From NCBI GenBank assembly GCA_012295275.1, contig CM022679.1, positions 21,144,110 to 21,208,109 on the forward strand: a DNA stretch of 64,000 nt, read 5' to 3'. The DNA is from Chrysomallon squamiferum (taxonomy: Eukaryota; Mollusca; Gastropoda; Neomphalida; Peltospiridae). The notes under the pieces are model-generated. The model was not told the DNA's origin and did not search any database. It was given only the letters and a program-made list of their open reading frames with translations. The position numbers and the translations under genes are program-made. Below are positions 1 through 13,301 of this stretch, in pieces. Every line of letters begins with the position of its first letter. Positions within the stretch are counted from its first letter, which is position 1.

Positions 1-2620
1 AATGATCATCTGTTCAAAGAGCCAGCCTGGGACAACATGCTGTTTCATGTGACTGATGGAACAAACCAGTCTCCCCCTCAGAGGCTGAACATTTCCATCA
101 TGGTGAGATTTTGTTGTGATAAGTTTGTCAATAGTGAATTAGTTTTCAAAACAATATTTTGTTTATTAGGATAGCATCCTTCAGTTTTAGGCAACATTAA
201 AATTAGACAAAAAAAAATTAAATTCAAGAAATAGAGCTTGTATTTTTCCTGAACAATTTAAAGTTATATAATTTAAATTGTTTTGGAATATTTATTCATC
301 TGAGTATTTTGATGACCGTTATGATAAATATTTATATAGGCAAAACTGTTAGATAGAAACAACAAATTTAGGTTATAGAAAAAAATGGAAAGAATGGGGA
401 AAGAGAGAGACAGAGAGAGAGAGAGAGAGAATGGGGGGAGAGAGAAAAAAGAGAGAGAGACCCATAGGTGAAAGAAGAAGATAAGGACATGATTGTATTA
501 ACCAGTTTGTTTATTACTATAATTTAAGATTCTATTTTGTTTAAATTAAACTGTTACAGCTTGTGAATGACGAGCCTCCTCACATGATCACAGAGCAGCT
601 GTTTGTGACTGAAGGGAAGTCTGTTCTCCTCACAAATGCCTCCATGTACATAGTGGACATTGACTCACTGCCAGAGGATCTCTTGTTTACTCTCACAGTG
701 CCACCTTCACAGGGTTAGTTCTTTACCTTCCAGAATACTGCACTCCAAGCCATCTTACACCTTTCATCCACGTTTTATTTCAGATTATTCTACTCCAGGT
801 TATTTTAGATTTATTTCATATTATTCTAGACATATAATTATAGGTTATTTTGGATTATTCTACACTAATTTAGATTATTTTATACCATTCTGGACTACTT
901 TAGGCTATTTTACAATATTCTAGAATAAATTTGGTTATTTTACATTATTATAAATTATTCCAGACTAATGTTGGTTATTTTAGATTATTCTAGAACAGTG
1001 TGTACTGTTTTGACCATTCTAAACTATTTTAGCTATCTTAGACTATACTACACTGATATAATGCCCTTTTTTCTATCATAGTTAAGTATTAAATGCAGTT
1101 TGCTTGTAAAATTTCTCCATACACCCAAAACAGTACTGACAAGAAAGTTATTTGATTTATTTTAGGATTTCTGAAGAAAAAAGAGTTTTCTGCAGACCAG
1201 GCAGTGATGGCAAAATCTTTAAAACAGGGCTCCACTTTCTCATATGAGGTTAGTCATCAGTCAGAAAGTATATGTTTGTAAAAAATAATCCTGTATATTT
1301 ATGAGTCTCAGTATGTCTGTATGTCTGGATTATGTTTGTTAACCTGCCTGCAAGCAAATTATATAATAATATATGTTATTGTTTATAAATCTGCTTCATG
1401 AAATTAAAGAAGAAAATGAATGACAACAACAACAATAATGACAAAATAACTATAATTTCATTAATATTATTTTCATAACACAAGTTTGTATGTTTATCAC
1501 ACTTTCACACAGTAAATGTTTTGTATGCCAGGACATTCTCAATGAACTGATCCTCTACCACCACAACGATGGCAACGTCATGACTGATGTGTTCTATCTA
1601 CACCTCACTGATGGAGACTTCAATGAAAGCAAACCGTTTAATGTGATCATTGGACTGGTCAATGACGAAACTCCCAGGATGACAGTCAACAGAGGACTCA
1701 GAATTCAATCAGGTACACATCATTTTGTTGAAATATGATGTGAGAATAATTTCAAATCAGTATCTGCAGACTAAATTAACTCAGAATTCAGTCAGGTACA
1801 CATCATTTTGTAATATGAAAATAATTTCTGATCAGCAAAAACGGTGATAAATTTCCTTTTTTCATATTTTTTGCATAACTAAGCTTTATTTCAATGAAAA
1901 AGATATTAAAAAAATTTCAAATCAGTAAACATCTAAATAAACTGTATGTCAACAGTGATATACATGAATTTATTGAAATCAGTTTAATTCAAATACAACT
2001 CCATTTTAAATTAACTATAAATCATATTTTATTTGAAACTACAAATCAAAATGTTTATTTGCTTTAAGTTTTTTGTTTGTTTTGCTAGGGTCTTTTATTT
2101 GATGAAAAAAAGTATAAAGTCCAGTGACTTGATGGCGACCTTGCAAACATCTGTATAAGTGAAGATGAAATATAAATTGAATTTTTGTTTAAAACCCAAC
2201 TGCTGGACGTATGCTCTTCAGTAAAGAAGATCTCCAAAATGTGTTGTCTGCCCATGGAAAATTTTGTATATTTTAGACAAAAAAAAAATAAATAAATGAA
2301 TGGTAAGTTGTTTTTTTCTGGGGTTTTTTTTGTTATTATTTTTATTGTTTTTGTTATATATTACTATATAATGTTGCTATTATTATTATTTTTTTTTTTT
2401 TTTTCATTTTTTTTTTTTTTTTTCACATATGTATAGAAAGAGGAATAATGTTAAGCAAGAATAACTTGTTAAATGTTAGTTCAGGATTTTGATGTAGATT
2501 TTTCAGGCATATAATTATATAGTCCAGGATAAAAAAAATATATTTTATTCTATCACTAATTATCAAATCATAATCCACTTCTTTCCAAAATAACCTACCC
2601 CTAGATAGACAGATACATAT

Positions 2621-2663
<43 letters not shown>

Positions 2664-5600
2664 TTCTCTCTTTCTCCACGTTTGTCTCATCCATTCATTC
2701 ATTTATCCACCACTCTTCCCATTCATCAGTCCCTCCATACATCCATCTATCTCTATAATTATTTTCACATAATTTCAATATTTTTCAGTTAACTATTTTA
2801 TTTTAAAATGAAATTTAATATTTAAAGTGTAAGGTTATTCTGATTTTTTATAATTTTTATTTTTCTGCAGGTAATATTTTCTTTGTGCATGAGCCTGGAG
2901 ATGCAGTAGGTAACATCATTTTCAAATTCAAACTGTCTGACCCAGATGGAAATGAGCTCATTGATCAAGATTTCTTCATCACTGTACTAGGTAAGGAGTT
3001 TTTAATTTATTTTTTAATCAGTCTTTCAGTCAAAACCCATTTTTTAAAGTTAACTTGGTCTCATTTGTTTTTATTTATGAATTAATTAGTATATTTTTGT
3101 TTATTTAGTAAAAAAAAATACATTTCAAGTTGTTGTTCTTTCTTTCAAAATTTAATTTAAACTTACATCATTTTATTTGTTTCATTTTTAAAATTTTAAA
3201 AACTTTTTTTATTTGTTTTACTTTTTGAATGTTTTTTTGTTTTTGTTTTATTTAGTTTTAAATTTATTTATCTGTTTATCTGTTTATTTGTTTATTCATA
3301 TTTTTATTTATCTATCTATCTATCTATCAGTCTATTTATTTTTATTTTTATTTTTATTATTTCTAACATCATTAAAACATCATCATCAACACATCATCAT
3401 CATCATCATCATCATTATTATTATTGATATTATTATTATTAATTTAATTTATTATTTTTGGTGGAGCTTTTTTGGTAACTTTTATTTGTTTTGTTTGATT
3501 TATTTCTAAAAACTATTATTTAAAAATGTTTTGCTGACTGTGTTAACAACTTGTTTTGAAACAGAGGACCACTATCCTCCTACACAGCTATCTAACAGGG
3601 AGCTGAGTGTCACCGAGGGAAAGAGTAAGAAAATAACAACTGACTTCTTGTCCTTCACTGACAGCGACTCAGAACCCGGCAGTCTGCACTACACTGTCCT
3701 CAGTGGCCTTGACCTGGGTCACCTTGAACTGACCGCAGAACCAGGTAAATCACTTAGTTTAGAAGCTGCTAGTTTTGAAAAATAATTAAATATTTTACAA
3801 ATAAGAATTTAAATAGTGATTTAAATATAAGTAAATCAGTTAGTTTAGAAACTGCTATTTTTGAAAAACAATTGAGTACTTTGCTTGTAAGAATTTAAAT
3901 ATTGAATTATAATTTCTTATTTAAAACTGCTGTTTTGGAACAATAATCAAACAATTTGCATATATATATTTAAATATTGAATTATAAGTTTTATTTTAAT
4001 TTCTTATTTGAAATGACTAGAGAACCTGGTAAATCAGTTTGAAAGATAATTCATTACTTTTGTATATGAATTTAAATTCTGAATTGTAACTTTTATTTCA
4101 ATTTCTTTTTGTGAATTTCTGTTTTTTCATTATTTTTGTCACTTATTAAAGCTATTTTAAAAATCAAACACCAAACATCTAATATTATGCATACATCCAT
4201 GCTATAGATTTACAAAATGAAAATAATTCCAAAAATGTTCAAAAATTGCAAACTATTTTTTAAAGTATTTTAAATTATTTTAAATCAGTATGATTTTTGA
4301 AATAGAATTTGTATTTAAAAATACCAAATTTTTATATTATATTTTAAAGTTATTGAAAACATTTATGTCATAGTATTTTAAAATATTTCAGTCAACAAAT
4401 TTTTAAAAATAGATAATGCATTTGAATGTTTGTAAATTTTTGTTCTAAAAAGAAAATGTGAAGTATTATTCAATGAGATTATTTTTATTTTAATATATTT
4501 TAATAATTTTTTTAAAAATAGATAAGGTATCTAAACATAAGAAATAGCCATAAATTAATTTAATTTTATTTTTACTTCAGGAGTTCCAGTGAGTGAGTTC
4601 ACACAATCAGACCTGGCAGCAAGCAGTGTTTTGTACGTCCACACCAGCCCTGAAGAGAAGTACATGGACAAGTTTACTTTCATTGTGTCTGATGGAACCA
4701 ATGAGGTACTTACAGTCTTTGACTGTTTGCAGAAATCCATAAGCTTTTAAATAATCTTTTCAGTCTTTTAACATGGAAGCTATTGACTTTTTAATATAGG
4801 AACTACAATCTTTTCAAAACAAACATTATAATTTTTTCAGTATGGAAGCTATAATCTTTTCAGCATGGTAACTGTTGTTTGTAGTAAAACTTTATCATTT
4901 TGTGCATGTTTCTAATGCAATGCTAATAATGTTTGTTCACATTTATATTGTATCCTTTCAGATTATAAAAACATTCTACATCAACATTTTGCCAGTTGAT
5001 GACTCAATTCCTCTGGTCATCAACAATGGTCTGCAGGTACAAGAAGGAGTAAGAAAACTGATTACTGAGTTTGATCTAAAAGCTATTGACCACGATACCA
5101 AGGTACATTCTTTTTTTTTTTACAAAATGAGTTTGATGAAATAAAATATTTAAAGTGCTTCATGGTCTTTTATAGATCATGATACCAAGGTACATTCTTT
5201 TTTTATTTATAAAATTTTCAAATTCTCTTCATTTACAGATAGCATTAAATATTTAATTAAGTGCCTGAGGATCTTTTTTCATGTATCATCCACTTTGAAA
5301 AATCATAAATCTCACAATCTCTGAACTCACAATAATTTTTAGAACTGACAGATTAAACTCAAATGATATTTATTCAAATTTAAATAGTTTAATTAATAAT
5401 TTATTAAAGTTTTAACTTCTCAACTCTGACTGAAGATGTAAGAGAAACTGAATTCCTTTCTTTCTCTGGATATCCATTTTTTTGTTGATTATAACTAAAC
5501 TCACAAATCTGAAAAGTTCAGGGTGTCAATAAAAATGACTGGCAAAAGTCAATATCCACCCATTTTCCCCAAAAGACAGGTACCCACCCATCAAACATCA

Positions 5601-7369
5601 CTGGTGGGAACTAGAACCCAGACTGCTGATCACTGTTCTAAATATTCTACATCTTCACTTTTTCACATTAAGATCATCTGAGAGACTGTAATCATTCTCA
5701 GCCCTTTATTTAATGCACAGATTATTAACAAATAACTTTCTGTTGACCACCAGGAAGACAAGGTGACATTTAAGATTGTCCAGAGTCCAGTTCATGGGTC
5801 AGTTGACCTGCATTTTGAAGATGACCTTTACATAGAGACATCAGAGTTCACAATGGAAGACATCTATGAGAATCGTGTGAGCTACTCGCATGATGGGACA
5901 GAAAACTTTGAGGACAATTTCATGTTCACTGTCACTGATGGAACTAACGATGTCTTTGTGATGCAGCAGGATGAACCATCAAAGATGAAACCAGTTAAAA
6001 CTCCACAGGTTTGTATTCCCATTCATTTTATTTTTCCATGTGTGTGTGTGGATGTGTTTTGGGGATTATATGTGTATGTGTGTGTGTATATGTGTGTGAC
6101 TATAGATGTGTTTAGGTGTGTGTGTGTGTATGTCTTTGTTTCTGTAGTTGTGTCTGTGTGTTTGTTAAGCATTTTAGAATACTGGCATGGGCTACAGAAT
6201 CAATCATCCTCAAGTGTTTTATCAAAGATCATACAATTATTTTAAACAATAACTACATTAAAACATACATATAGATATGTGTAAATATTTAATACACTGT
6301 TTTCAAAGTAATATTTTTCTTTTCACTGTTGAACATTTGTTTTTCAGTTGAAAACATTAAGGGTAAGATTTGTACAGTATAAAAATATACTGTATAAAAA
6401 AATAAAAAAACATCTAGCAAGTTTCATGTGTTCACACCCATCCCTTTTGTAAATAAACACTTCTTCAAGAATAACATGTTTTCAAATAGCTCTGTATATG
6501 TTATAAGTTTTATATCTGTTACTTGTTGACTTTTGTAATAAAGCTGTGACAAAAATGATGTTTATATTGTGTAATGTTGAAAAGAAATTAATGTTGTTGT
6601 TGTTTGTTGAATTTCAGCTGTGCACTGTTAAAACTGGTCTCACTGTATTGTTCCCATTTTCTGTTTTTTTTTTGTGTTTTTTTTCACTGGTTTTATTTTT
6701 GACACATTAATTCTGTTTTTCTTATCTTAATAATGTATTTAAATATTTTTTTTTTTTTTTAATGTTTTTGTTTCTTTTTGGTTACCAGTGGTTTCATAGT
6801 TCATTGTTCTGTTCTTGTTTGTTCAAAATAACTAAAAGTTTAATTTCAGAATATTTACAATTATTTACAAAGAATTATTTTCCACTATAATGTTAGACTA
6901 TTATTGAAAAGTAAACATTATAGAAAAATAATTTGTCCTTCAGATTTCAGTGTGATAACTGGAAACTCAATAAATAAATAAATATATAAATAAATAAATA
7001 AAATAAAATAACATTAAAATTTAATTCAGATAAAAAAAATATAAATATATTAATATTATTTACTCATTCTAATAATTTATTCAGTCTGGTTATTTTTTCA
7101 TAACCTGTAATAAAAAAAGTAAAATCAAATCAAATCAAACAATATAAAAAAATATGAAAGATACAGTTATTTTTATGATCTGAAAGTTATTAATAATTTC
7201 ATTTTTAAATGTATATTTTAGAAATTTGGCATCCATGTTTTACCAATGGATGATGGGATGCCTATGTTGAAAACTAACCTTGGTCTTCAATTCCTTGAAT
7301 TTACTGGATCAGAGGCAAGTATTTATATGAAAAAGAATTTGAAGCATCCATTCATGTATATACACACAT

Positions 7370-7411
<42 letters not shown>

Positions 7412-10400
7412 ACACACGAACATAACTACAGACAAACATACAGAGTGAAAATTAAATGATTAAAAATGTTACTTTATCATAACCATCATCATTATATGTA
7501 TACATACACAAATGAAGTTAACAATGGACTATTTGCAGGTGTCAAACCTCATCAGTGACAGAGAACTGATGGCCACAGATGAAGATTCTCTTCCAGAAAA
7601 TATCATCTTCCTTGTTCAGAATCCACCCAAACATGGGCACCTGGAAAACAGTGACAGTCCTGGACAAGCAATACTGACCTTCTCACAAGGTTAACAGATT
7701 AAAATACTGATTTCACTTGTCATCATCATCACTGTCATGTTAATAATGTCATTGTGTTAATTATTATTATTATTATTATTATGTTGATGTTATTATTATC
7801 AGTTTTATATGATTATTACTGTTCTTATTATTTATACCATTATCACTTTTTTGGTTAGTAATACTACTACTACTACTGATAATACTCTAGTGATACCTAT
7901 GCAAAAACTACTAGTATGACTACTACTACTACTACTGCTACTACTAGTACTACTACTACTACTGATACTAATACAATACTACTACAACTATTATTAGTAC
8001 TCAGTAATTACTATCACTACTGCTATTGTTACTAGTACTAATACTTCTGCTATTATAATTATTATTATTGATGCTGTTATTATTAAAATGTTAAAACCAT
8101 GATCACTGATAATGGATGTTTACAGAATCTGTAATCTTATTTTCAAATATATTTTCTAATTCTTTTTCTGCAATTATCACAACTGTTAACACATCTTTAC
8201 TGAATGTATACACAAATATTTAAATTTAATTTTATATAACATTTTCATATTACTAAGGCAGCAGTGTCATTTTTTAACCTGTAATGCACTTAATATACTA
8301 AATATAGGATTTAAATTACCTGTTACATTTGTGTATGTTTCAGAGGATGTGAGTAAAGGTAAAATTCTCTATGCCATGACTGATGATGCTGATGTGTATC
8401 AAGACAGTTTCACCTTTGACTTGATGGATGCAAAACCAAACATCGTCCCAGGCAACATCTTCCACATCATGTGGACCATCGTAGAGTTTGAGAAACCAAA
8501 GTTTAACATCACAGAGACAGCAGGAGTTATTCAAATACCTGTTGTAAGAAAAGGAAATCTAAAACAGGTAAAAAAAAGTTGTTTATATTTAACTTTTGTA
8601 TTAAATAGTTGTAAATTAAATTCCTAAATAATCCATGATACTTGTTATTTGTTTTCTGGATTGCTGGCAGACAGATAGACACACACACACACACGTGGAC
8701 ACATGGATAACATACACACACTCAAGAATATCTATATTGTCCTTTTTACAAGGTTAATAACTTATTTATTTCAGTCAGTATATATATTATATCTGTTTGG
8801 ACAAGCAATCAATCAACTTTTTAAGATGCCTTCTAGAGATTCAGTTTAATTATTCTGTTACTTTATTTCTAGCAATGAGAAATGTTTTTCTTTTTCAGTA
8901 TTCCATAGTCACCTGTAAGACAGTTCCTGGCTCAGCCACTTCTAAAATGTCTGGTGCCAGACCTGGACGGAAAGATTTCATGATGTACGAAGTGCAGGTG
9001 AAACATTTATTTATAATCATGATGTATGAAGTGCAGGTGAAACATGTATTTGTAATAATTAATACACAGGTGGAGTGATATGAAGAGATATTCTAAACTT
9101 ACAATGTGTGTTTCCATGTTTGTTTTATTTGTATGTTTTATATGTTTAAATAGCTGATGTAGTTTTCATTAATTCATTTTATGTGGTTATAAACTTACAT
9201 ATAATTGATAATAATAAAATAAATCCAGTATTGTTATGTATTAAATTTTAAAGATTTACAGTGATCTGACTTCCTGTATATGCATTGGTTATCTCCCTTA
9301 TGAAATAACTCTTTAATAAAAGAAAAAATAATAATTAAAAATAAACAATCAAATCATCAAATGACTTAGTTCTGAACACAATAAATATGACAACATAAAC
9401 ACAAAAATAAAGCATAACCTTTGATAAATGAAGTATGACAGTGTATATAAATCTAATAAAAATAAAATATTTTTCATTAATATAACTAGCTGTTTTACTT
9501 GTTTATAAACCATTGATAATAATAAAGTTTAAAACTACTGATATGCAACCTTTAATAAAAATAAAGTATAACTGACACAAAACCTCTCATTACAACAAAA
9601 TATAATTATATGACAATTATGGCAACATCATAAAATTATGAAGATGCTTGGATGTTATCATTTTCCATTTTTTTAATGGTCATTTCATACATATATACTA
9701 ACAAAAAAAAACATTTTTTTTTTCTTTTGTAAAAGGTTCAGTTTGATGACTGGCAAGAAACAAAGCCATGTTCCATTGTTATCAATGATGACTCAGTCTA
9801 TGAGGGGCCAGAAACATTCTATGTTGAACTGACATCACCGACGTATGCATTACTTGGAGAGAAAGCCAAAACAGCTGTCACCATTTATGACACAGAAGAT
9901 GGTAACAGTTTGATATGAATTTTGACATGTAGACCACTGAAAGGAATTTTAGTTTTAAATATAAAATTGGCTTTATTTCTTGTCAATGCTGTCAGTATTT
10001 GTTTTTTTGTTTGGTTTGTTGTTTTTTTTATTATTGAATTTTGAAAATTTGTTGCAGTTTTAAATAAAATTTAAATAGAATTTAAAAGTTATATTCTATC
10101 CATCTGCTACTGATTCTTTTCTTTTTTTTTTTTTTTCTAACAATATACTGCTAAAGAAAGAAATATATAGAACAAAAGATCCACAGAAAAATATCTATGA
10201 AATAAAAGAGAAATGTATTTTATGTAAATTTTCATTTCAGAGCCAGTGATAAGCTTCAAGGAAAGTGTGTATCATGTCAATGAACAGGATGCTTATCTGA
10301 TGGCTTCCATCACAAGAACAGGTTTGTTTTATATGTACAAGTTATATTTTATTAAAAAACAAAACAAACAACAAAAAACAAAAATATACAAAAAAAACAA

Positions 10401-11544
10401 GAAAAAGTCACATCATTTATGCATGAGTCCTATATTTCAACAGCAAATATAATTATGGATACAAAGAAGATAAAAACAAAAAAAAAGATTAGATTATTAG
10501 GAACTTTAAGTTAATAAGGTATTAGCAAGAAAAATTATTCTAACTGTGTTTTGTTTACTAATTTCTGTTGCTAGGTGACCTCAGTCAGTCGGTGTCAGTT
10601 ATCTGTTTTACAACATCACTGACAGCCACAGGCAGCAGTTTGACTGGACTCGAGTCAGGCTCTGACTTCATTTCAAGAGGACAGACGAATTCCTACAGAG
10701 TTGTCTTCCCTCAGGGAATCACAGAGGCCACTTGTGATGTTAAGGTAACTTATAACATAAAGCAGTGTGATCAGTAATGTATTTTTAAAAAGTGACAGTA
10801 ACATTATTAATAATGTGTATATATGTGTTTGTGTATGAATGTGTGTGTTTGTATGTGTAAATCTTTATGCATGTTTGTATGTGTAAATCTTTATGCATGT
10901 TTGTATGTATACATGTATGAATAGGTGTGTATACATATCTCTGTGTATATGTGTGTGTATGTGTGTCTGTGTGTGTGTGTGTTGTGTATACATGTATGTG
11001 TGTTTATTTCATGTATGGTCTTTATTCTGTAAATAATGATAATAAAGACCACTCACACATATACATGTAACTTTATGTCTGGAAAATTAATTTCTGCTAA
11101 AATTCCAGACATTCTTTATTACTCAGCATTTTAATTGCTCTTTTCAAACTCTAATATAAAATATAAATATTTTACTGTGTTTCAGCTGATTGATGACAGT
11201 GATTATGAGACTTCAGAACAGTTTGATCTGGAGTTAATGGAACCAGCATTCCCAGCCAAACTTGGCTACATTTCCAAGGCAACTGCTATAATTGATGGAC
11301 CTAATGATGGTAAATCACTTTTTAAAACTTTTATTGCCAGCAATAATATATTTTGATTTGTATTAATATTCAGCTCATTTAAAATACTGCTATTTATGTT
11401 TTACAGATTTTAACAGTTTTTGCAACAACACTTTTGAAGTAAAATAATTTGAGACATTTATATTGTTGTTATATGTTGTGAAAAGTATTTTTGCATTTTG
11501 CATTTTTATAATATGAATGTCTGAAACATTACACACACGTACAC

Positions 11545-11633
<89 letters not shown>

Positions 11634-12543
11634 TTCATACACACATGTAAATTAGTTGATATTAGGATATTATATTGAATTAGTACCAGGGATGCATTTT
11701 AAATTTCAGAATCTATGATTTTCCTGTCACTGCCATTGTATTCATTTGAGGAATCAGCGGGTGTGGTTGAAGTGGAGATTCTGAGAATGGGGACAGATCT
11801 TAGTCACAGCAGTGTGGTGTGGTGTGCCACACGCCTCTCTGACCCACCCTCAGCAACCCCAGGGCAGGACTACGTACCCAGTTCTAGCCAGATCACATTT
11901 GGACCAGGACAAAACTCACAGGTATAATAATAAAACATAAAACATTTTTTTTTTTTAAACTAAAAATAATAAATTTAATTTTTCAAAAAATTAATACATC
12001 TAGTAATTCATGTAATTAAATTATTGACAAAAAATTGGATATTTTGCTATCAGTCAGAGAACCAAAATGGTTTATATGACACAGAATCATGTTGGACTAT
12101 TTGTCATTTCTGTAATTTCATGAAACATGGGAAAGTAGCAGACTCCTTACATTTCCTCTTAATTCATCACTTTATTATTTGCAAAGGTTGAGAGTTATAT
12201 AATCTAAAATAATCAATTCAAAACTTATACACATATTTTTAATCTATTGTGACATCATGATTAGTAAATCTTATCACTGTCTGGTAATATGTTAGTTTAA
12301 AAATTATAAAATAAATTATTTTAGACATGTCAGCTGACAATTCTGGATGATGATTTTGACCCCCGACGAGAAGGAAACGAAACCTTTGTAGTGTTTCTCA
12401 GTTCTGCAGTGGGAAGTTCTCTGTCTCAGCCATACTTCGCTACAGTTGTCATACACGATGAAACACTGGACAGTAAGTTGAAAATCACTTTAATAAAATC
12501 ATGGAGAATAGTTGTTTTTTCTTCGATTTATTTATTTTTTAAT

Positions 12544-12578
<35 letters not shown>

Positions 12579-13253
12579 TTTATAAAAAAGGTGCATTTGT
12601 TCAAAAAATATTGTTGTTGATACATGATGAAACACTAGAGAGTAAAAGAAACATCATTTTGTTAATTTAATTTTTTTGTTTAAGTCACTATTTTAATTAT
12701 TTTGTAAATTCTAATGACAAGAATAAGAAAAATTGTTTGTGGGTATGATTAAGAGAAGAATAACCTTTTGCAAAGCATGATGAATAACAATTTTTTTTTT
12801 TCATTAATTCAGTTCTTTCTTTGACACATGTAATAACACTTCACTTTTATGACCTTTAGAAAAAATAATTCAATTCTTTTTACGACAATTTAAATAAAAT
12901 TTAAAAAACATTTCAGTTCCTCGGATGAGTTTTATCCAGGAAGACTACATAGTTGATGAGAAGAACAAAACGGTGAATGTGACGGTAATGAGGTCAGGTG
13001 ACGTCAGCTTCCTGTCGTCTGTCATCTGCTACACAAGACAACAAACAGCACAAGTGATGATGGACTATGAGGAGAGGATTCTAGGGGAGCCATCAAGAAT
13101 TTTCTTCTCGCCTGGAGATCGAGTGAGTTAAGAGAACTGCAAAAGACTGAAGTTTTTTCTTTTTATTTTATGTTCTGTTTGATTTGGTATAGCATTCAAA
13201 TCGGTATGATAATAAAAGTATTTACTGAATATTCTGTGAAATAATTGAAAAAT

Positions 13254-13301
<48 letters not shown>

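Larger units (their letters stand above)
1..8567 (+). other. FREM gene block A: CSPG-repeat exons
   Basis: Exons 1-102, 560-713, 1166-1248, 1532-1712, 2871-2990, 3565-3744, 4581-4705, 4962-5102, 5754-6008, 7222-7314, 7539-7689 and 8344-8567. The translation shows the CSPG/NG2 repeat pattern: a GLxxxEG opening, a D-x-D-S motif, PxxGxLE, an FTQxDL segment, YxHxG, then FxFxxxDGxN (for example FTQSDLAASSVLYVH and FTFIVSDGTNE from exon 4581-4705). About five repeats plus the end of an earlier one are seen. The repeat spanning exons 1532-1712 and 2871-2990 lacks its middle; a decayed copy of that exon lies in the intron at 2089-2276. The last exon runs into the first Calx-beta domain. Confidence 0.9.

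Noticed and set aside
5575-5645. tRNA gene on the minus strand
   Set aside because: Only a T-arm/B-box-like piece is seen; no acceptor stem or D arm pairs, so it was listed as a possible SINE fragment.
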